From Spirogloea muscicola (lineage: Eukaryota > Streptophyta > Zygnematophyceae > Spirogloeales > Spirogloeaceae), in NCBI GenBank assembly GCA_009602725.1, contig WELB01000272.1, positions 1-60,476 of the forward strand: a DNA stretch of 60,476 nt. The letters are read 5' to 3'. Below, piece after piece: positions 52,448 to 60,476 of this stretch (positions are counted from its first letter, which is position 1; the number at the start of each line of letters is the position of its first letter). The notes below the pieces were generated by a model that ran no database searches, was not told the origin of the DNA, and saw only the letters and a program-made list of their open reading frames with translations. Both the position numbers and the translations under genes were made by a program.

Positions 52448-54655
52448 TTAGTGACCTGGAGTCAGAACAAACTGCTCCACAGCCACAGCTAGTCCATCGT
52501 TGTCATTAGTCAAAGTGACATGATGTGCAACTTTTTTAAGTGCTTCTCCTGCATTGCCCATGGCCACGGCAAAGCCAGCCATTGTCAGCATTTCAATGTC
52601 GTTTTCCCCTGTGCACAAAAGAAGATTCTAATTAGTGGCTGGAGGAGGCCGGAAGTGGTTGTTGTCTCAGCCCAATTCTCTTAAGACTATTTCTGCTTGC
52701 GTATGAAGACTATTTCTGCTTGCGTATGAATCGAGATTTACTTGTTACCAGCCGTTCAAACCATCCTGTGTGACTTGTGTTTGCATCTCCAGGAACCCAC
52801 TGTGAAGAACCTGTGTAAGGCAGGTACACCTACCATCTCCTATAGCCATGACATTGCCTTGGTCTATGCCAAGGTCAGCAAGAACTTGGGCCAGGCCGCG
52901 GCCTTTAGAAGCACCAGCTGGTAGAACCTCAAGCATTCCATGCAGCGCTGTTACAATTGTAGCTTTGTCTCCCAGCACAAGCTCTACTTGTGGCCTCAAT
53001 CGAGCCAGAGTGTCGTCGCTGGACATGAACAGCAGCTGCAGCATAACCACCAAACAAAGTAAGAACAAGTTGGTATGTGTCCTATCAGCAACAGTGCACG
53101 GACTCGGTATAAAGGCGAGACTTGGCAATTCACTATTTGACTGCAACCATCAATTGTAACAGGCAAGGCCTCAGAAGGTGGAAGATCTGTTGACATCCTG
53201 AATTGTCAGAGCACCTTATGCAATCAGTCATCATTGCCTTGCCCGCAATTTGACCTACTTTGTTTACTGATAACAACATTAACCACAATTACAACTACTG
53301 CTTGTTGCTTGTCGAATATGTCTTTCAAGCAAGCAAACTTGACTGAGACACTCAATGAACTTGAAGTAGCAAAGTCATCACAGACTAAGACTTCGAAATG
53401 CTCCAGGCTTGTACAAAGTACCACAAGGTCATCGCAGGGCGTCACATGCTGTCAATCCCAAATGCTGAGAGCTCTGACCAGCCCAGTATAATGGTAATTT
53501 GTTGATATCTGAAGCCTTTATTGCAAGACCACTGACCTTGTGTATTATCAAGCTACCAACGACGTTGAGTAAAGGGCCCACAGCCTCGGGAATAGGTTCA
53601 CCATACCCAATCAAGCGATCAGTGTGAAAGTTTGTTGCTTCACATAGACTGCAGTCAAAAGAGAGCTGCAATCAGGACTTGGCAATGTATCCTGCAAGGA
53701 CAGCAAGCAACCGCCTACTGTAGCTGAAAGATAGACCTGTTGTTCTAGCAATGCCAAGAGCCATATAAGACTGTGACAAGACTAGAAAATTAGATAATCC
53801 CGCATCCGCAGGACGGTATGCAGAAATTGTCAAAACTCACATCCGCTCACCGCAACAAGCAATCAGGGTAAGATTTTCCTGTTGAGCAAGCTTAATCACA
53901 GCCTTTGCAAGAGCTTCATCCATCGTTCGCTCATATGCAACTGAGCCATCTGCATTGTATATGAGCAGTCCCTGGTAAGGGGACAGTGTAAATGGAGGGG
54001 ACAATACATCAGACATGCTGATGTGACAAGTCTAAGGGCAGTTTGCATCGATGAGTATGATTTAGCAGCATCACTGATCGTCCACATGTCACACAATGGA
54101 GCCAGTCACATCATTATGTAGTTGCCATATCGTCTGAGAGGATGCGGCAACTTCTGGATAACCCAGGCACTGAAGTTGAAGCATCCTGATAAATGTCGCT
54201 TATACAAATAGATGTCACTATCACCTGGAGGTAAACGCCAGGAGTCGAGATTCTTAATCTTGGCAAAACTGAAGTTACCCAAGGCCCCCTGGTTTTGCCA
54301 GTTGCAATGACAACCTGCCACGTAGATGAGTGGGTCACAATATGGCAGGTAACTTCACAAGAGCAGCTGTGCCAGACCAGCTTTTGCTAGTATGGCAGCA
54401 AGCACAAGGCAATTGAACAGAGAGCTACTGTCAGGCAACAGTAAGTGGCTACTTGTGAAGAATAGAGTACATCCACTTCACCTGCACCCCTTGATCCATA
54501 GCAAGTCGCAGAGCTCGCACGGTGCGTTCACTGAGCTCCTGCTTTGAATCCAAAAGAGTCCCGTCGACGTCAGTCGCTATCAGCCTGATCTGCTCCGCGG
54601 GGCATGCTCGATTATCCTGGATCGATCGCTGGACTGGTGCAAGTGGCCTGCTCAT
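52448..54655 (-). CDS. Cof-type HAD-superfamily phosphatase
   Basis: Six exons, 289 residues: 54655-54482, 54314-54225, 53971-53841, 53648-53537, 53035-52834, 52608-52448. All four HAD motifs are present: DVDGTLLDS (nucleophile and acid/base Asp), ATGK (motif II Thr), LPAGASKGRGLAQVL (motif III Lys) and GDGENDIEM (metal Asp). The Cof/YbjI cap is recognisable by GLLIYNADGS and ETNFH-like EATNFHTDRLIGYGEP. Such enzymes hydrolyse small phosphomonoesters; the plant members include plastid sugar- or nucleotide-phosphate phosphatases. No clear transit peptide precedes the domain (20 residues, MSRPLAPVQRSIQDN). It is transcribed away from the S28 peptidase gene; the shared upstream region carries the inverted duplication. 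The specific substrate is not predictable. Confidence 0.9.
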
Positions 54656-54690
54656 TGATCCCTTGCCAGAAAAAATGGACGAACTGCCTC

Positions 54691-55300
54691 TTCGTAGCCG
54701 GACCTGATCATCCCCAGCACCAGCGATTGATTATGAGCGACGCTGTTTCTCGTGGTCGACTCTTGGTCCCGCGGCCTTCCCAGCAGGTGTGCCGCTGGCT
54801 GCCTGGTTGCGCTCGGCGGCCGCTCCCTATTGCATGGCGACAGCTTTGATCCCGCTCGTCGGCCGGCGACCGCGGGCCATCGGAGGCGCGATATTGCGAG
54901 TTCCATGCACTCTCCACCTGCCGAGAATGGCAGTAATAGTAGCGCTGCTCGAATGCTCAGGCTCAGAGACCTGCGAGAACGACCGTGACTTAGTCGCTAC
55001 CACGAGAAACAGCGTCGCTCATAATCAATCGCTGGTGCTGGGGATGATCAGGTCCGGCTACGAAGTCACGGTCGTTCTCGCAGGTCTCTGAGCCTGAGCA
55101 TTCGAGCAGCGCTACTATTACTGCCATTCTCGGCAGGTGGAGAGTGCACGGAACTCGCAATATCGCGCCTCCGATGGCCCGCGGTCGCCGGCCGACGAGC
55201 GGGATCAAAGCTGTCGCCATGCAATAGGGAGCGGCCGCCGAGCGCAACCAGGCAGCCAGCGGCACACCTGCTGGGAAGGCCGCGGGAGCAAGAGTCGCGA
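54691..55300. repeat. large near-perfect inverted duplication in a divergent promoter region
   Basis: Block B (about 54758-54991) reappears inverted as B' (about 55064-55297) with only a few mismatches, such as CCATGCAC against CCGTGCAC. Between them lies A' (about 54999-55063), which is the inverse of A (54691-54757), the sequence just left of B. The order is therefore A, B, A' inverted, B' inverted. It sits between the HAD gene start (minus, 54655) and the S28 gene start (plus, 55512). Confidence 0.85.
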
Positions 55301-55511
55301 CTTGGACTGCTGCGCCGCAACCACTGCAGCCTGACGACCAGCCTGAGCTGCGGGCCCGTCGGCCGGCGCCGCAGCGGCGGCGACTGTGGCGGCCGGGCAG
55401 GCGGCCATGACTTTGAGAAGTCTAAGAGCGTCTCAGATTTCGTCTTGCTCTCAAGCTGCTCCCCGCGCTAGAGTCGCTCTCGCGGTCTCGCTGGTCAATG
55501 CGCGCTTCGCC

Positions 55512-58500
55512 ATGGCGGTCGCAGGCTTCGCACGGCCGCCGCCGGTCCTTCTGCTGCTCGCCTGCCTCGTTGCCGCCGGCCCGGCGGCCGGCCTCCGCAC
55601 GCTGATCATGCCAGACTCGACTATGGCCGTGCCTGATCAGCAGCAAGCCGTGTTCCGCCAGACCGTCGACCACTTTGCGCCTGCGGTGGGCCTCTCTTGC
55701 GCACAGATGTCAGTCGCTTGGCCTCCGCTTGTCGGGCAGGAGCGTCTGACATTTCTGATCACTGGTTTGGGCTAGCACATCGCTGATCGGCGACTGAGAT
55801 GGCATTCGCAAGGGACAATCACTGACAATTGCAGTATTTCACCTGCAATGTGGCGGTAACGCGTGATTTGACTCTGCTCAAAGATGCCGTGGTCATTACG
55901 TGATCCAGGCCACTGCGTTCTTCAAACAACGATATTTTGAGTCTCTCGCGCACTTCAGGGAGCCAGATGGACCAATCTTTCTCATTGTCTGTGGGGAGTA
56001 TGTGTGCCCAGGCATCCAGAATGACTACACAGTGGTAAATTCTAGCAGAAGTTGCCATGCCTTTGCCACGGCAATTGTACAGTACATCCCAGCACCACCA
56101 AGCACAGTGCACATGTGCATGCGGAGATGGATAAGGCTTGACCTGCTGACCAAATCATCAACCAACTTAGTGGAATAGTAGCCACAATTTACTGCGGGTG
56201 GTTTGCTATATTTGCAGGTGTTGGCAGAAAAGTATGGAGCTGCACTAGTTGCACTGGAGCATCGGTACTATGGCGAGAGTTGGCCATTCTCCTCCCTTTC
56301 AACTGAGAACCTGCGTTATCTTTCATCCAAGCAGGCCATCTTCGACTTGGCCACCTTCCGCCACTTTTATCAGGCAAGATACAGCTGTCTGTACATGGAG
56401 ACTGCAGCAGTAAGAGACTGAGAGCTGGACCCATGCCCATGATACTGGTCAAGTAATGCCTGACCTTTGAGGGAATGATGGTGCAGGGTTCCATCAACAG
56501 GCGTTATAATCGCACTAGATATTCAGGAGACAGTTCGTGGTTTGTAATAGGCGTCTCCTATCCAGGGGCTTTGAGTGCCTGGTTCAGGCTCAAGTTTCCT
56601 CATCTCACACTTGGAAGCCTGGCGAGCTCGGCTGTCGTACATGCTATTGTCAACTACACAGCATTTGACATGCAGGTAACTATTGCACGCGTAGGACAAA
56701 GCTCCTTCTTTATGCCTTGGTCCTGTGCAGGCTTACCTACGCACAGCTGCAAGACCACCATATTGTCAGCTTGTATGTTTGGCTGCAGAGCTGCAACTTG
56801 AGATTTGTGGAGCTTATACTTGTTCGGCCACATCACCATGCTGTCCTTGAATCATATGCTTTCAGGAATTGTTGACCTGTGCTGTGCTAGTCTGTGCAGG
56901 CACAACCCTCACAAACTGTCGTCCCTGCAGGTTGCTCGGTCTGCTGGACCTGAATGTGCAGCCGCTTTGAGGAGGGTCACAGCCTTGGTGGAGCATGGCC
57001 TAGCAAAGAATGAGACAGCAGTCAAGGAATTATTTGGGGCCCAGCAGGCAAGTCCTTGACTGCACCTGATAATGAAACTGCAACTTCGCTTACCATAGCT
57101 GCTGCTGTTTGCCAGTAGCAAGCAGTCTTGCTGTTACCTACCTTAGCAATACCTCTGCATTTCTGACGCACATCAGCAGATATTGCAGGTGGCAAATAAT
57201 GAGGACTTCCTGTACTTGCTTGCCGACGCTGCAGCTCTTGCGGTGGGTCGCCATGTGCAACAGTGTCAGCGAGGTAGATGTGAAATTTACCAATGCCTCT
57301 GTGGCTGACCTTGTGTGAGTGCGGGCTTGAGTACCATTTACATCTGCCTGGCATGGACTGTCCTACTGAGTTGGATCTCATGAATGTCAAGATTGCAGAT
57401 GCAATATGGTCACCCAAGTGTACTGTGTGGCCCACTGGTTGCTGCAAGCCGAGCTGGTTTTGATCTCATGGTAAGCTTGGTCATCAAACAAGTCAAGTAA
57501 TGAGACGTGCTTAAAAGTAACCCTGTTACTACATTACAGGTGCTCTCAAGACCTTCTCAATGTCTGCAGAAATGGCACTGCATTATACAACCTTACACAA
57601 CCCTGGTAGCAAGACTGTTCTGTCATGTTGGCAACAATACATTTGCATTGAATAGCGAACGAGGTTGCACTGTCTTGCAGGAGGAGTTTGCAGCATATGT
57701 GAATAGCTTCTTCTACAGCCGATTTGGTGTTGACCCTTTCACCTACTCCCGAGAGTTCCTCAGCAATGTCACGCCATCACCTGCCAGCTGTGAGTGACAG
57801 TACGCGGTCAATGGAGGATATACTTGCATGCTCCTCACCGTTGAGTTCGTCAGACTTGGGTGCCTCACATAGATCACAGTATATGCGTGTGTCTCGATGT
57901 CTGCCAATGCGCTTTGAGGTGATACAATGTCCTGGGCCTTATTTGTCAACACTTTCTTCAGACCTCAATGTGGTAAGGCACAAGAGACAAATGCAGTGCA
58001 GTGATAAATCCCATGCCTATCACTGGCATGAGAATGTCATGACATATGTGAAGCCTTTGTGACACATCTTGAGCTGGCAGCTGGAAGACAATGGTGGTAT
58101 CAAACATGCACAGAATTTGGCTTCTTTCAGACTGCTCCAGAGAAGGACCCGCTCCGTTCGTCCTCCATAAACTTCACGTCAGTCTGCTTCCTCTTATGCT
58201 GACTTTCTCATCAAAAGATTGTCCTATTCTATTTGTTGCTCAATCCTGTCTACTCATGCTGCATACTCAAAGAGCATGGCAAGGGATCAGCTGAAGGTCC
58301 ACATATGTCCATAAGGGGAGCCTATGGTCACATGCTCCAGACGTGGAGCAAAACGTGACAATGTGCCTCGTTTCACAGATATCATGCTAAGATGTGTGAG
58401 GAGCTTTTCGAGAAGAAGTTGTTGCCAGATGCCAAAGCTACAAACATATACTATGGTGGGAAGAAGATTACTGGTGCGCTGCTTACAAAGCCAGCACTTT

Positions 58501-59267
58501 CTACATTTGATGAGAAGATGCTAAATGTTTATAGTATTTTCATAGAGAAGAAGATGATCTAAGCAACAGTGGTTGATTGGCATGGGCTACTTTCTAGGTT
58601 CTCACATAGTCTTTACAAATGGATCGCAAGACCCCTGGCGCCATGCATCAAAGCAAAATTCTTCCGTCTCAGGTATCTTTCCTCTCCACAGCCCACCCAA
58701 GTGAAGCAGACGGAGGTGGTCAGGTACAATATAGCTTGACAATTTGTCTTGACCAGAAGCTTTATCTGCAATGTAACTTGGGGCTCAGGACTGGCGTAGC
58801 TTTGTGGAGATTATACACCTCCCAGGCATGATCTGATTATGAGATCATGCTCATTGCTGCATTGTCTATTTTCGTTTTGCCTTCCTGTGTCAGAGCCTGC
58901 TCTTGTCATCACTTGTAGCAATTGTGGACATGGCTCTGATCTTCGAGGATGTCCTCAAGGCCCGTATCAAGCCTTTGGTATGCCCATGATATGAACAACA
59001 TTGCTGTATCATACACACCTAACACTGGCAAAGGTTCTCTATGTTCTCTGAGATAGCTTCTGTCGAGTAGTGAGCCGGAGGCTGAGGAGCGTGATGATCA
59101 CATGGTTGATTAGGCGCTTGGCACTGTTAACACTTAGCATGCCTTCATGTGCAGGAGATGCCTCCTTATGTTCGAGACCAGATGCAATCTACCGAGCACG
59201 CTCACTAATAGAGGGTTGCATGGACGCATGGCTCTGGCCAACCCTGAGCAGCATGAGCAGCTTATGA
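55512..59267 (+). CDS. serine carboxypeptidase S28 (prolyl carboxypeptidase-like)
   Basis: Thirteen in-phase exons: 55512-55685, 55909-56034, 56218-56373, 56487-56675, 56931-57047, 57189-57242, 57399-57470, 57681-57789, 58081-58177, 58379-58473, 58598-58672, 58894-58977, 59155-59267. The N-terminus has a signal peptide (PPPVLLLLACLVAAGPAAG). Family landmarks are FRQTVDHF, FFKQRYF, PIFLIVCGE, LEHRYYGESWPFSSLST, the nucleophile in GVSYPGALSAWFR (usually GGSYPG), ASSAVVHAIVNY, FLYLLADAAALA, QWWYQTCTEFGFF, ATNIYYGG, the catalytic Asp in TNGSQDPWRHAS and His in CSNCGHGSDLRGCPQ. These enzymes cut after proline near protein ends in vacuole, lysosome or outside the cell. Introns after 56373 and 57047 start GC (GCAAGA, GCAAGT). 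All three catalytic residues are present, so activity is likely. Confidence 0.93.
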
Positions 59268-59850
59268 CGTGTAGAGCATGCCAAATTGATCCCCCAGCCA
59301 CTTTGTCAAACATGTGCTTTGACCAACCCTTTGAAGTACTTGTCCTTTATACTTGGCGCACGTTGACATAGCACATCTGAATCGTCTGCGCTGCACCCAA
59401 CGCTCAGTACAACTACTTGTTCTACATGCATAGAGTTGTCATGTAGCTCCATGGGCTCTCTCAAGTATGACAACATAAGGAACTCCCTCAAGTGGGTCGG
59501 CTCTAATAATTTCTTAGCAGTGCATCGGCTTGTAGCTATTTGAATCAGCAATCCAGCCCATCTATGCCCGTCTTTTCCTCGGTCACGGCAATAGTACCAC
59601 ATATCTTTGTATGTCTTACTATGAAGGCTCACAGGGTTGTTTCTCTTGGTCACGGTTTGCTTATTTTCTCGGCTCTTGTTGCTGCTTACTGGTGGAGTTG
59701 TTTCCTTAGGTAAGTGCATCTGGATACCTGTCACTCAGTTTGCACCTGCACGACCTGCCCATGCCGCCCGCAGCCTCCTCCTCTCATGTATATACAGCTA
59801 CTGAACAAGGATAATGGGTATTGTAGAAAGTTTACACCCTCAATTCTTAT
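59268..59850. other. no gene recognised
   Basis: Sequence downstream of the S28 stop. Only short frames are open on either strand; it presumably includes the S28 3' untranslated region. Confidence 0.5.
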
Positions 59851-60476
59851 ACGAGCTGTTTCTCCTCTGGGCTCCCTTTTCAGAGCCCTCGCCCCTTGCG
59901 AAGCGCTTCCTCTTCGGTCAGGGCTTGCCTTTGATCTGGCCATCCCTTGGCTGTTACTTTCTCCTATGGAAGAGCCGCTCCTGCTTACCAGGTCCTAAGC
60001 GCCGTCGGAAAGGCCGGCCCGTGCGGGCTCCGCAGTGCGGCGCCCTCGCTGGGGCCGGCCGCAGGGGCCTGACGAAAAGCACAGCCCGCGGCTGGTCGCC
60101 CAGGGCCACTTGACAACAGAAGGAAGACGTCCTCCAGTAGTGGGCGACAGGTGAGATTGGCCAAACCCAGGGGGAATTAGATGACAAAGTCCGAAGGGGG
60201 GCCCGAAGAGTGTTAGGCGTAGAGGAAGGGCTCGCCCATTAAGGATAGGGGCTGGAAAAGCCAGCCCAGAAAAGTATGAACCGAGTGTTAGGCACAGAAC
60301 GAGAAGGGGGCCAGAGGAAGCCAGAGGAAGCGCTAAGAAACCAAAGCACACAAAGAAAGAAAGCAGCTACAAATTACTCAGTAACCCCTGCTAAGCAGCC
60401 GCAAATCAGAGAGGCTAGGGTCCTGGAAGTGGGTCCCCTGGACAGAGCCAGAGGCAGCAGCGAGGGCTCTCCCGGC
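59851..60476. mobile_element. LINE tails at the window edge
   Basis: A plus-strand tail fragment lies at about 59860-59912 (CTGGGCTCCCTTTTCAGAGCCCTCGCCCC, a variant hairpin). The GC-rich stretch 60000-60080 separates it from a minus-strand tail at 60215-60476. The latter has hairpin GGGCTGG-ctttt-CCAGCCCC at about 60250-60269, an ATGGGCGAGC block at 60228-60240, the coding end LRLLSRGY-stop near 60378-60405, and ALAAASGS at the very edge. The LINE continues beyond the window. Confidence 0.7.

Noticed and set aside
54276-54282. GTAACT as donor after TGKTRGPW in the HAD gene
   Set aside because: Continuing the frame to the GTGATA donor at 54224 adds the expected STPGVYLQ segment before GLLIYNADG, in phase; the early donor would delete it.
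54752-55320. Mirrored open frames on both strands
   Set aside because: They exist in pairs because the region is an inverted duplication. There is no codon bias or splice context.
1-60476. CRISPR arrays, operons, ribosome-binding sites, tRNA or rRNA genes
   Set aside because: Repeats are LINE tails, not spaced direct repeats. The genes are spliced eukaryotic genes. No tRNA clover-leaf or rRNA stretch was recognised by eye.

Overview
This is nuclear DNA of a eukaryote, most likely a chlorophyte green alga and possibly a trebouxiophyte. Genus is not identifiable from the sequence alone. Nearly every gene is split by many short GT-AG introns with pyrimidine-rich ends closing in CAG, and an unusual share begin with GC. 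The gene set also fits: a betaine-lipid (BtaA/DUF3419) enzyme, a PPR-SMR protein, a plant-type APE1L repair nuclease, SEC13 and pectate lyases. Average composition is a little over 50% GC. Five runs of N break the assembly: 10833-11371, 23413-23619, 34690-34693, 47090-47415 and two single Ns.

Layout. 1-3.5 kb: stacked 3' tails of non-LTR retrotransposons (LINEs). 3.7-9.4 kb: two tandem pectate lyase genes with identical intron positions, separated by a minus-strand LINE remnant. 10.4-11.5 kb: an unrecognised low-complexity gene (minus). 11.8-12.5 kb: LINE tails. 13.25-16.6 kb: an APE1L-like AP endonuclease (minus). 17.2-19.2 kb: LINE tails and a 5'-truncated LINE with a zinc-knuckle plus endonuclease-like C-terminus. 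19.9-22.7 and 27.5-30.4 kb: two minus-strand copies of a DUF3419/BtaA-like gene; the second has frame-breaking indels. Between them lie about 4 kb of LINE tails in both orientations. 32.4-34.3 kb: the longest LINE remnant, including the end of the reverse transcriptase. 34.7-38 kb: a long coiled-coil gene. 38-39.3 kb: an unidentified minus-strand gene. 40.7-45.4 kb: a PPR-SMR gene. 45.7-47.1 kb: SEC13 (minus). About 47.5-52.1 kb: a leucine-rich-repeat gene whose exons appear to run into a uracil-DNA-glycosylase-fold domain lacking the usual catalytic residues. 52.4-54.7 kb: a Cof-type HAD phosphatase (minus). 54.7-55.3 kb: a near-perfect inverted duplication in the shared upstream region. 55.5-59.3 kb: a serine carboxypeptidase of family S28. 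The window ends in another LINE tail.

The genes do not form an operon or obvious pathway; this is ordinary gene-dense algal chromosome with two local tandem duplications. The two most unusual things are these. First, there is a family of LINEs whose 3' ends share a GGCTGGC/GCCAGCC hairpin, an LLTRGY-stop C-terminus and a CTTTCTTC terminus; copies are stacked head-to-tail at that terminus, as if the 3' end were itself the preferred target. Second, there is the candidate LRR to UNG-like pseudoenzyme fusion. Exon boundaries below were worked out by hand from splice sites and reading-frame continuity, and each is a model to be tested against RNA.
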